A DNA stretch of 64,000 nucleotides, from NCBI RefSeq assembly GCF_027596085.1, contig NC_072472.1, positions 10,814,219-10,878,218 on the forward strand. Reading direction: 5' to 3'. Numbering within the stretch: the stretch's first letter is position 1; each line of letters opens with the position of its first letter. A program made the translations under genes and the position numbers. Source of the DNA: Anoplopoma fimbria (lineage: Eukaryota > Chordata > Actinopteri > Perciformes > Anoplopomatidae). This document shows positions 44,016 to 56,060 of this stretch, piece by piece. A model generated the notes under the pieces. It was not told the origin of the DNA. It was given only the letters and a program-made list of their open reading frames with translations, and did not search any database.

Positions 44016-46343
44016 AAAAAATAATAAAAAGATTTGAAGATTGGTTGGATTTTTTTGTGTGTCTGAAATAATCTTAAAAAAACCTAAGTTATCTGCAAAC
44101 GAAAGAATGTTTAGAGTGTTAACATATATAATAATTTGTTATGCTGGAAACCATTTAAATTATTTCAAAACAAACATGTTAATATCTATTGTAATACTGT
44201 ATACTATAGAGGATTTCATAAATCAATATTCATTACTTTTATGTTTATACTTCCATACATTACATACTGTGTTGAAGAATGGATTTAAAGGGAATCCTAT
44301 TGTTATACTTGTTAAGAGAGCTATAGGAACAAAACAACCTAAATAACATGATTAAGAAGGGCCAAGAATGATGATGTATTTTTTTTGATATTTCCACATG
44401 TCACCTGTTAATTAAATTAAAGGCTCTTAAATTCAGATACTTGGTAGATATTAAAACCGCATAAATCATATATAAGGTCAAAAACCAATTTACAACCTGA
44501 ACAATACTAAAATACAACTTGAAAGTATCCAAAAGAACTTAAATAAGAGAAAGTCTGCATGGTTTGAGTTGTTGTTAAGGGCCCGAAAAAGTTTAAAACA
44601 TGTATAAGAATAACTTAATGGAAAAACATCATTATTTTTTTCTTTGTTGTTTTTTCAATTCATCAAATGCTGTTAGAATGCAACTTTTTCATATTGCAAC
44701 ATTGACACAGAAGTATCAGGTTGTTTATCATTATTTTATACAGTCAAAACAATTCAACATTATAACTTATATTAAAGTTATGTTTGGCACATTACAAAAC
44801 TGTTACAAATAATTGGACGAAATTGAACTAAGCTTTGAGTTTTGACCAGCTGCATTGACCATATAAAAATGTTTGGATGAAGATATAACGGATAGGAGAA
44901 TAAAGCTTGGGGAAATAACACAGTCAGAGAGAGAGAAAGGCAGCGAGGGGGAGATGAGCCTCGGCCAAAACACAGCTGCTGGCTGAATAAGTAAAGCCAC
45001 CTAGAGGAAGAACACAATCATGAGAGGAAGCAATTCCCACAGACGCTATCAAACACGTGAAAAAACAGGAGCATGGGAGAATGTGGGAAAGCTGCAGACA
45101 CTTTTTTTTGCAAAAGTGAGAAGCAATTGAATGCACACAGAGCTACAGAGTAAAAAGGACTAATGCCTTTGTTTATTTTTGACAATTGCAGGCAAGCAAT
45201 TTTGCGGATCTTGCACAAGGCAAAAGGCAGGAAGGAGAGGCATTTTTGAGGGGGTGTTGGTTGACGCGGTGGTGGAGGAAATGTTTCCGTGAATGAGCAC
45301 ATAGTGAGAGACACGAGGCAACAGATGGAGAGAAGAGGCCCAGAGAGAGATAGAGGAGGGGGGTGAAGCCCTACATCCACTGAATAACTATCAGAAACTT
45401 ATTGAGAAGCAATAATGGGCTTCATAATTAGCCCCTGTAGACAATTTTAGACAAAAATTAGACAATGTATTGACATGTATGAGTCTATTTAGCTTGTGGT
45501 TATTATGCATGTGTGCTGATAAAAAATAATGCCAATTTTGATTTGATATTTAAACTGTAATGATTATTCTTCACCTGTGATTGCATTTGCATGTAGTGCT
45601 GAGCGACTGTATGTCATTATGCCTCATAACGTGCACCAAATTGCACATTCCACAACAATATACAGCCATAATGTGTCCGCTTGAAAAGAGGGGAGATGGA
45701 AAGGGCGAGGGACGGTGAAGGGGGGGAAATGAAGATGAAGTGTTTGATGTATGTCTCGAGAACAAGAATGGCCTTAATGATAAAACACTGACAATGAATA
45801 AGTCTGCCAGTGGACAGAGCAGGCCTGTCAGCGTAAGCATAAAAGGAGATGAGTGAGAGCTTTGCACTGTTAAACCTTCATGCTCCGGGATGCTCAGTGT
45901 TGAAGCCACAGAGGAGGCAAGGGAATATAAAACATAGCCATAATGAAGTGCTGGTATAAAAATGGCAGCACCCACTCTGTTTATCAACAAATATAATAAA
46001 AAATGAAAACATTATTTGGTCCTGAATCAGAAAACTCAATTTCAGTAAATGATTTGCAGCCGGCAGAATGAGATCAAAATCAAAACCTTGTTTACAATGT
46101 CATCCAATGACACTCATGTTTAAAGCGTTTTTAATTCATTATTTCACCAAATATATGAAATAACAATTATTTTGTCAGGAAAACAGCCTGAAGTGCAACA
46201 GAAACAATTTAGTTGTAACCGAGCCACTTAGCTGGATGAAGGTAGACGGGCAAAATTGCTGGTTTATTCAGCGTACATGTCGGGTCTCCAGCTTCATATG
46301 ACAGGCCTTAATAAATCAAAAGCAGAGGTGGCTGATTTGAAGT

Positions 46344-46344
<1 letters not shown>
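44016..46344. other. Intergenic, no gene seen
   Basis: AT-rich at first, then purine-rich on the plus strand at 44900-45400 and 45690-45760 (AGAGAGAGAAAGGC-type). The purine bias produces long but low-complexity minus-strand frames, which I do not accept as genes. Confidence 0.5.

Positions 46345-46427
<83 letters not shown>
46345..46427. repeat. (GT)n microsatellite
   Basis: About 41 uninterrupted GT units. Confidence 0.98.
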
Positions 46428-46429
<2 letters not shown>

Positions 46430-46745
46430 GCATTAATGACATTATGGGGACAAAAGCCTCTTCACACTCACACATTGTGGGGACTAGACTCCCACCTGAG
46501 GATGTTATTTTTAAAAAGGAACTGCAATTATTTTAAACATCTGTTTACGGGTTAGAGAGTACTACCTCATATGTAAAAGCAGTTTTATAAAGCCATTTTA
46601 TTGCTCCAGAGGGAGCTGTGTGAAGTCTGATAAATTGCCTCAAGAGAAATCCCCTGCCAGCTGGAGGCTAGCAGTTTGAGGCTACGTTAGCCGCTGCTAG
46701 CATAACACACCGTAAACTCCGACAGAACTGGAATAGGCGCGCTGC

Positions 46746-46805
46746 ATTGTGGGTAATGTGGGCATGAGACTTTGACAAGTAATAATAAATGCATGGAATA
46801 GAAAA
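46746..46805 (+). repeat. 60-bp direct repeat, copy 1
   Basis: ATTGTGGGTAATGTG to GCATGGAATAGAAAA, repeated at 47057-47116 with two mismatches, offset 311 bases. Confidence 0.92.
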
Positions 46806-47056
46806 GAGGTTTTGCTGGATCTGTGGCAAAATATTTTGGACATCCTTCTTTTTGTATCTTGCTGGTCTACCATCGTGCCTTTGTTCAAGCACCTTTTTGA
46901 CTCAGTAAAACATTTGAACTTGACTTCCCTTGTCTGCCTCTCTGCAATTGAGTCTCTCCTTTGGTCTTTTGGTAAACTGTCAGCCTGCTTAATTGATATC
47001 TGATACCTGAATTTATATGCACTAACAAGTTAGGGAAATGGTCTTGCTACCTATTG

Positions 47057-47116
47057 ATTGTGGGTAATGTGTTCATGAGACTTTGACAAGTAATAATAAA
47101 TGCATGGAATAGAAAA
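47057..47116 (+). repeat. 60-bp direct repeat, copy 2
   Basis: Second copy of the 46746 repeat; the two mismatches are in GTTCATGAG versus GGGCATGAG. Confidence 0.92.
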
Positions 47117-48161
47117 TATTTTGCTTTGCCTTTTTTTTTAAAAACTTTCCATCATGAGTCCGACCATGTTTTAGGAATTTAATTCTTAATCGTTGTTCAG
47201 TAGGAGTTACGGTTCAGGTTAGGGTACGCCTTCAGGGAATGAATGAAGTCAATTTATTTCCAGATTGTTTTGGTGGTATGAAATCAGTAATCTACTATTT
47301 TAATCTACAATTTACACTGTCAATGAAACTACTCCAGTTTTCGTATTAATTTTCACTCCCCCAGTCCAATCAACATCAGCCACTCTGAATATTGCTTCAA
47401 GCCACGACGTCATAAACCCTTAAAATCAGAAGCTGAACTACTAACGTTAAATAAGGAGCTCTATCCATTAACTTTGTAGGCCAACAGAATTTCACACTCA
47501 AATGATTTTCTATTCTGCACCACTGTTGCCATATCTGCAAGTTATGAAAACAAGTCCTCCCTTCGGCCAACAGCTACTCTTATCAGATACTAAAAAACCT
47601 GCTCTGAATAAATAACCATGCAAAATGAGGTCTGTGTTTAAAAGTCTTGTCTAGCATTTGGTCTTGATTTCATTTTCACTGACTTGTAAACACCTGCTGG
47701 CTATGAAACTCCCAAACGAGTACATTATATATTTTCATATATTGGTCATGTCTGATCGCAGTACTTTCAGATCCCCTGACTTTTTCCTCAAGCACCACCG
47801 CAAGGTTTACATTTGTGGTTTTGAGTGAAATGACAACAATATGCTAGAAAGCCATAAATGTGTCACATTCTTGCCCAGCCTGGATTAATTGAAATCACTT
47901 CAGACTAGAATGGACAGGGCTTGACAGAGGGAAATATGATCTGTTTAACTAACTGACACTAGCTCTAAGCAGAATATGATACATAATTACAACTACTAAT
48001 GCGCCCCATTATTGCTTCTCAATATTCAGAAATAGAATTATTTATTTCCTAATCATGTTAATTGTGTTTTTATGAAAATAACCAAAATATATGACAATAA
48101 CAAAGTAAAGACATTTCAGAATGTTTGAGGGACTTTTTTCTCCAATTGTCCAAATTTTAAC
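47117..48161. other. Intergenic, no gene seen
   Basis: A stretch at about 47790-47855 (GTTTACATTTGTGGTTTTGA, GTGAAATGACAACAA) resembles part of the dispersed repeat seen in gfra4 intron 6, in reverse. Otherwise featureless. Confidence 0.4.
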
Positions 48162-48203
48162 CATATATATATATATTATTTATTATTATATATATATATA
48201 TAT
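48162..48203. repeat. (TA)n-rich tract
   Basis: TA repeats interrupted by TTATTTATTA. Confidence 0.9.
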
Positions 48204-48561
48204 TTTGATAGGCCTACATTTACAATTTTGGACAAGTAAGTTTGGCTTTCTGAAAAGTAAAATATCAATGGCTGAAAAAGCCTGATGGAGAGCCTGTTTT
48301 TTTAAGAAGAAAGTTGCTCCTGAGATCCAAATGCACAGAGTCAGAATCCTGCTGATGGTCTGAAGTTGACCTAAAGCAGGAGAAAGCAAAGAAAGCAAGA
48401 ACTAAGGGAGATAAAAAAAAAAAGAATACAAATCAAAACCAAATATAAGAAAGGCAGAATAAATTTAAAATGGATAGATAAATACATACATTTGGGACCG
48501 ACCCAGCTGTACTGACCCATCCAGGCCCCATTCCAACTCCTCCACTTCCTCAGGGCCCGAA

Positions 48562-48565
<4 letters not shown>

Positions 48566-48602
<37 letters not shown>
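48566..48602. repeat. (TC)n microsatellite
   Basis: About 18 TC units. Confidence 0.97.
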
Positions 48603-48608
<6 letters not shown>

Positions 48609-50878
48609 GTCCTTATGTACACAAATCCCGCAGACACATATGCAGAAACTTGATATTAAGATTGTTATGATGTTATAAATCCCACCCAGAGTTTGGACTG
48701 ACATGACAGCTCTTTGTTCTTCCAAATATATTGACACATACACCTAGAGACTCACAATATTTTACCGTAAATAACCAAAACCAAGACACTTAGCAACACA
48801 TCCAGAAAAAAATCTTATCAGGGAGATACGTTTTGTAACTTGAATACATTTTTATGTGTAGTTAGTTGTAAAAGTCATATCAGGGCAGATTCTTAACTGC
48901 CATTTTAGCTCTTTTTAGTCCACCAGGACCAGTGGTCAGACCTAAAAAGCCTACAGTCTGGTAGGTTGAGGTTTACACAAAAGCTCTTCCTCTCCATTGA
49001 AACACGCACAATGGAAGAGGCTTTTTTCTTTGCGGGTAAATTATGCAACTTAATGGATTCATCTCTGGTCCTCTCTGCTCAGAAAGATAGGCTGGAGAGA
49101 ACACAGTGAAATGTCTGGGAATGTGCAGAATTACGGAGGATGAAGGGATATAGGAACGGGAGTGAAGGAGAAGGGGAGATGAGATATCTCAGAGGTAAAG
49201 ATACCGCCAAGGGCTTTAAAGCTGTAAATCCTCCTTTCTTGAAGAGAATGTTTTTTCCCCTGCTCTCCTCCCTCTCCCCCTAATAGACAATAACATAAAT
49301 GCACAAACACACTCTAAAAGACGTTCTGCTGCACTATCCATAACATCCAGCCATATATAAGGAATAGCCTGAAGTATAAAAAGATAAGTAAATATGCCTC
49401 ATATTGACAAGGGTATACAGGGAATTAAGCTTTAATACCAGGACATTATCATTTTATATACCTGTGCATTAATGCCTTTCAGCTTCATTAATTTCCACTT
49501 TGAGCTCCAGCAAGAGAAAAATCATTTATTTTCTCACACTTTTATACTCTACACATACTACAATTTCTCCTCTTACACAGAACCGGTATTTCTCAGATAT
49601 TCTGTTTAATCTCACTTGAAAAATAAAGTGTTCACAGTTTGACTGTTGAAACAACCCCATGCAGTGTCAAGACGTGTGAGGCATTTGGATTTTCTAATGT
49701 TAATACAACATACTTATATTCATTTTTATTATAGTAATTTGCTCTAATTTAGGAGTCATAGTTTGTAGACTTTTCAGTTGCCTGTGTCTCAGTTTCTACA
49801 CACAGAAAAGTGTGTTCTTATTCATAAATATCTTTGTCTTTAGCCTGAACAAAACAAATACCAGCAAGGGAGTTTTGACAGTGTGCTATATGTAAAATGA
49901 ATGTGACTGAGTTTAGGTTAGTAGTTCAAGTAGAATTTCGGGTGTTCTACATAAAGAAGAAAGGAAGATGGAATTTGGCATCAAGTTCAGTGATTTCCTC
50001 TCTCTTACTTTGTATGTACATAAATGTGATAATGTGCGGCTGGCAGCCAATAGCTTATTGATGATGAAAGCTGACAACTCTGACGAATAGCCGTCTTGAC
50101 AGTGGAGACGGAAATACAAATCTTAGCAGAGGTGATAACTTATATGGTAATAAACAGTTAATTAAGACGAGACAGAGAATCAAATTTAATGGCGGTGTTT
50201 GACTAATTGATGTGCACATACTGTAAATAAAGGGACATAGTGACTGTACAGTTTGGTTTATGTGTCTGTAATTTACTACGAGCACTTGTAGTGTGAAAAG
50301 AATGTGTTGCAGTGTGTAGGGCTACGGATATTATATTTGCTTTAGTTGTAGCACAGGAAAACCGTTTTTTAAGGTAAAAATAGCAAGAAAGTCACAGCAA
50401 AAGTGAGTCTGATGTAAAGATGTAGTGGTGTACTGGCGTCCTGAGCAGAGAATTAAGTCATCTCTCCCTTCTTTGTTTACGTAGCCGGTCCGGCAACATG
50501 TTCATATTAGTGCATGTTAGCGTGCCCCCCTCGCTACATAATTGCAGCCGCTATGCACGGCGTTCCTACGGGAGTTAACGCTGATAACGCCATCCTGACT
50601 CAGGGCGCCGTTGCAGAGGCGTAGCGGGTTAACACTCACTGTCAGCACTGTTGTGGTTGTTTGTTAGCGCTGTTAGTAGACAGCAACACAGCAGTGATGC
50701 GTCATGAAAACAAAACTGCTACAGAACAGAGGTGAAGAAGAATCGAAGAAAGTCGATGTGATGGAAGAGTGAGTGGTCAACCTATCTTCTGTTGATTAAA
50801 TGAAACTGGCATTGAATCAAGACACGAAAGATAATGTGTGAGAGCAGATAGAGGCAGTTGGGGAGAAGTGTGTGCAGA
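48603..50878. other. Intergenic, no gene seen
   Basis: The final 400 bases (50450-50770) are richer in CpG (for example GTAGCCGGTCCGGC and GGCGCCGTTGCAGAGGCG) but hold no recognisable exon. Confidence 0.45.
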
Positions 50879-51065
50879 TTAAAGCTTGATTCATACTTGA
50901 CGCATACATGAGGGTCGCAAGTGTCCACGTGGCTACAGTGACATCACACCATCGGACGTGGTCTTTCGTAGGGTTTTACGCCTGTTCATGCACCAACATC
51001 CAACATTTTCTAACTACATGGAAGCGTTTGCGACTGTCCTTGCAGAAAGTATAACCGAGGCTTAA
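50879..51065. mobile_element. MITE-like element with TTAA ends
   Basis: Starts TTAAAGCTTGATTCATACTTGACGC and ends GAAAGTATAACCGAGGCTTAA; the ends are imperfect inverted repeats (about 15 of 25 positions) and both carry TTAA. This resembles small fish DNA transposons whose ends read CTTGAT-TATACTT-GCG and AAGTATAAATCAAG. About 187 bp, no coding capacity. The superfamily (PIF/Harbinger or piggyBac type) is not settled. Confidence 0.5.
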
Positions 51066-51111
51066 GGGTGGTATTAATTCTGACCCGTAATCTCTCTGCC
51101 TCTGTAATTGA

Positions 51112-51321
51112 GGTCGCACACCAGGGGAGGCTGAGTTTGGAGAGAGACTGGCTTTCTGCTCTATAAGCTCTGAGGAGCATGCAAACAGACACAGAAATGA
51201 ACTAAAGGGGATTCAATCCTCTCTGGACCTTCTGACTGTAGAGTTTCTGTTTAGAGACAAAGTGAAGGGAGACAGACGGAGACTCACAGAGAACGACCTC
51301 AGTAAAGTTCTACAGACGTAA
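51112..51321 (+). other. Unassigned 69-codon open frame without ATG
   Basis: A frame open from 51112 to TAA at 51319 contains EFGERLAFCSIS, SSLDLLTVEFLFRD and RRRLTENDLSKVLQ. It has a protein-like mix of residues, and a pyrimidine-rich tract ending ATTGAG precedes it, but I do not recognise it and frames of this length arise by chance. Possible relic of a coding exon. Confidence 0.2.
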
Positions 51322-52128
51322 TGTCTAGTTAAATTAAACACAAGTGACGAGTGAAGTCTTACTGGATTCAAACTATTCTGAAAATGTGATGGTCATGAAA
51401 CATTTTTAATATAAACTACGGAAAGATCAATAGACAAAGAGCTCTTTTGTGTTATGTGAGATGAACACAACACTGTGTGCGAGTTGCCAGTGACTCAACA
51501 GGTTTCAATATTAATGAATTAAAAGTAGGCTACGTCTAGTGGGAATCAGTTCTAACGTTAGCTAACTAAGTTGACTAGCTTCCACTCACTTTCTGAGTTG
51601 AGGACAAACTTAATAGCTTTGAATGTTGTTACTGGACTAATGTCTTATGCTTCATAACCAATGCTTTATGTGCGTGCTTGTTGAAAGTTTGTAGACACTC
51701 AGATCAGTGACTGCTTGTAGTGCACCACAGTTGATGACTCAAATGTCAGTCAACAGCTTTCATTAAAAAGATGCCAACCCAGAGGGCAGAAGCTTGGATG
51801 CTGTTTCCTCAAATATATGTGGAAAAAATGTTTTGTCATATTTTGAAAATGGAAAAATGTGCTAAATAGCAGCAGTACCTATAGTTTATCTGTCCTAAAA
51901 CAAAAAATTGAGTATAATCTAATTTTCAGTTCGACTTTAACACAGACCAAAACTTCAAAACATAAAAGTAGAAATCTAAGACAGCACCAAAAACTTCAAG
52001 ACTTCAAAACTTGCTGGTCTTGTGAAATAATCTGAGATCCAGAGGCTGCAAACTTAAACACACACACTTCTCTTGAGACTTTGCAATAACCCCTCCTGGC
52101 GTGTCACCTCCAATAATAAAGATTTCAA
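51322..52128. other. Intergenic, no gene seen
   Basis: AT-rich DNA with no recognised feature. Confidence 0.5.
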
Positions 52129-52200
52129 CCCCCCCCCCCCACACACACACTCTCAGGATACTTAAACACACACACATCTCAGGATACTTAAACTGTCTAC
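52129..52200. repeat. Poly-C tract and low-complexity direct repeats
   Basis: Twelve C bases (52129-52140), then CA repeats, then TCTCAGGATACTTAAAC twice (about 52152 and 52176). Confidence 0.85.
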
Positions 52201-53010
<810 letters not shown>

Positions 53011-55689
53011 TTCGTGGTGGATTGTGACAGAAGACAAAGTCAGTCCAAAACAGAGGCGGCACTGATATCAACACTATGTATCAATGATATCCTTTAATAT
53101 TTTGTTAGTATATTTTAGTTTGACTTCCCTCAGTGCAGAACTCCAGCTAACACATCTTCCAGGTATCTGTCAGTAGCTGATTCTAACAAGGACCTGCTTT
53201 AAAACAAGATGGTGCATCTCAGTGGGTTTATCTGCAAATTTTAAATACAAAAATAAGCAGCAAACTTTTACAAAATCTCACATAAACAGCTCTGCCGCTA
53301 ACTGCTGTTGTTCATAATTTCAGTCACCTCTCACAGCTTGAGATGGCAACAACATGCAGGGGTTTTACATTTTGGGGGTTTATAAAAGAGATATTTTTCC
53401 TCAGTTTACTACACCTTGAGGTATGAAAAAAAAATCCATGCTCTATAGTGGCTTGTCATTTCCCTCCAAAAACTAAAATCTTGTTCAAGTTTCTGGGGAC
53501 ATGTACTGATAAGGAAAATGTTATCAAAGTGACATTTTGTTCTTGATCTTAAGTTTGGCCTTGTGTGGGTCAAAATGATTGCAGCTGACTCCCACCTGCG
53601 CTGATATCATGACATCCTGAACGCAGGCGCCGAGGTGGGAGGAGAAAGATTCAGACATAGGATGCAAAGTCAGCTTAGATCCTTGTGTGTCTGACAGACA
53701 GAATGAAACTCTTCTTTAGAATTGCTCTTGCAGGGTCTGGAGGGCCTGTCAGTTGACTTTGGTGCGCTTTAGACTCAGGGCTAATAAGGATGTGCTGTTG
53801 GGAATTTGTGTGCATGACAGCAAAGCAGAAAGAGAGGCTTTGATTAGCTACGGGGCCCCGTGCAAAAGGGAAGCAAAGCACAGACACCAGTTGTAAACTT
53901 GAACCAAAAAAGGTTCCAATACTGCATGAGGTTCAAGGAAATTAAAGCATATAAGCACCGTCTTCTCTGACTAGATGCATTAAAAGATGAGATGGGTAAA
54001 CAATCTCAAGGTCAAAGACGTCTTGCCACTGACAAGAACAACAGAAATGTTTAGGTTGACCATCAATCATTCTGAGATAATACAGACATTACTTATGCAT
54101 GGCTAACATGTCTGAGCGATCATGTCAATACATGGATTAGCCCTTTGCTGCATTTCAGCAAATCACACCATGTGAAATTGAGGATCATCATTCAGAGCAA
54201 AGAGCAATGGTAACAAAGTACCAATCCCAATGTCCACACTTACAGAGTCACAGACCTTAAGTCGTTTAGGGTTTAGGCCTGTCCCACTGTCTGACCATCC
54301 AGTGATGAGTCCTTTATGCACACTCTCCATCACTTTGCATCTTTGCCTTAAGGGAATTACCCACAATTAATTATGTTAAAAACCAGGGGAAGCTGTGAGG
54401 CGTAAACAAAAAATAAAGGTAAGCGAAGAGGCCTGGCATAATAAATTACACAGAACCATTAACATTAAGGATTTAAGATGGTTACATTAAATCACATGGA
54501 ATCAGGGTAATGCAAGCATAGCCTTTATTACACACCTGGTTTATTCATCAACCATTTTGTTTCATTTTGCTTATTGAAGCTGTTTTTTTAAATGGTTAGT
54601 ATATAGATTATTTTATAATTTCCTCTCAACTCACAATGCAATGCCTGGAGAACGCTCAAAGCAGGGAGTAGAAAATATAAAAATAAATATCCAAGATCGT
54701 ACATAACATGTAATGAAGTTGTCACAGTATGTGATATGTCGCCGCTAAGTGCTGCACAGTTTCGTATGTATACAATTTCCCACCATTGCAGCCTCTCGCG
54801 CTAAGTTAATTCTCCGAGGGTTCATGGTTTAAGGCCTTTAGGGGGACATAGAGATCAGGCCAAAGATTCAGCTTGTACTACAGCTGTAACCGAGCTGTGA
54901 CTGTTCAGAGACCGTCCTCTCATAAAAAACAAACGTAACACATGGAGTGTGACAGAGAATGATTAGAAAACATCAGGAGTCTCCATATCTGCCCCGGTCT
55001 AGTCGGGGGGATGTTGTTTTCAGTCTATTTCACACTGTGAGGGACTCATTAAGTGCTTCAGATTCATTTTGATTGAGGGTTTGGAAAAATTATACTGTGA
55101 CCACTTTGGGAAATAAAAAGAAAATGTCAAAACAGCAGCAATAACAGCATCTACGAGCAATCCATTCAGACCTGCACATCATCTCTTTGAGACAGAACAT
55201 TGATACATTAACAATATTCATCTCGATGAACATTACTGTCATGTTCACACTTTGTCACCTCTAAGCTTATTATTGATCAGTTGACGTCGTCGTTGCAGAT
55301 TTATGTACAAATAATCTTTAATCTATTTTGATGCTAATGGGACAACAGTGAATAACTTCTGTAGGAACTCATATTTCAGAGTGACACACACAGGAGAAAC
55401 TAATGTAAAGTTTCAATTATTTTTTTGTGTTTTCCTAAGCATCATTATACGTTCAGTGTCTCATTTATATTGTTATATTTTTTCCAATCCATTCAGGGGC
55501 TAATTTTGTTATTGTTTCTTGCAAAAGATTTGAGATTGACTTAAAGGATTATCAAAGTGGGTCTGAAGTGAGTTGGTACAGTACAGGTTTAGTTTAGAAA
55601 CCTGCTTGCACTAATGTATTGTGAGCAGAACGATATATACTTTATTGAAAATGAGATTACTACACTAACAATGACTTAATGTATAAATA
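53011..55689. other. Intergenic, no gene seen
   Basis: No recognised exon, repeat family or RNA gene. Confidence 0.5.
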
Positions 55690-56060
55690 AATGGTTCTAT
55701 AATGTAAGAGAAACATGATTAAACCTCAGCCAGAGGATACTCTGACCCTCTGTTGTCATCCAGCTGAACTTCTTCAGCAGGTTTAACATGATTGACCTCA
55801 AGGGAGATCGGCCGTCCAATCACAGCAGAGGAGCAGAGATGGTCTTCATCGGGTCACACTCACTGGCTGGGATCTCAGGGAATGTGTAGCCCAATGGGGG
55901 GAAGTGTTGACACAGCCACTCCAGCTGTTTTTAGACCATACTTCATGGTGACATAGGGATTGTAAAGATCCTGAAAAGCCTTTTTTCTTCAAACAGCTTC
56001 TTACTATGAGCGATGGCGTCCGACTTGAACATGGAAACATCTTTTGCCAACTTTTACAAA
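55690..56060 (-). pseudogene. Unidentified coding-like remnant with frameshifts
   Basis: On the minus strand, a chain of protein-like segments can be followed if single-base slips are allowed: KVGK / DVSMFKSDAIAHSKKLFEEK / FQDLYNPYVTMKYGLKTAG / VAVSTLPPIG / YTFPEIPASECDPMKTISAP, a stop near 55825, then VNHVKPAEEVQLDDN and EYPLAEV with a stop. About 110 codons, three apparent indels at A- or C-runs and one stop. I do not recognise the protein. It may be a decayed retrocopy or a dead exon; no splice sites or poly-A tail settle this. Confidence 0.35.

Noticed and set aside
45018..45990. Serine- and proline-rich minus-strand frames
   Set aside because: Explained by GA-rich sequence; no splice or domain support.
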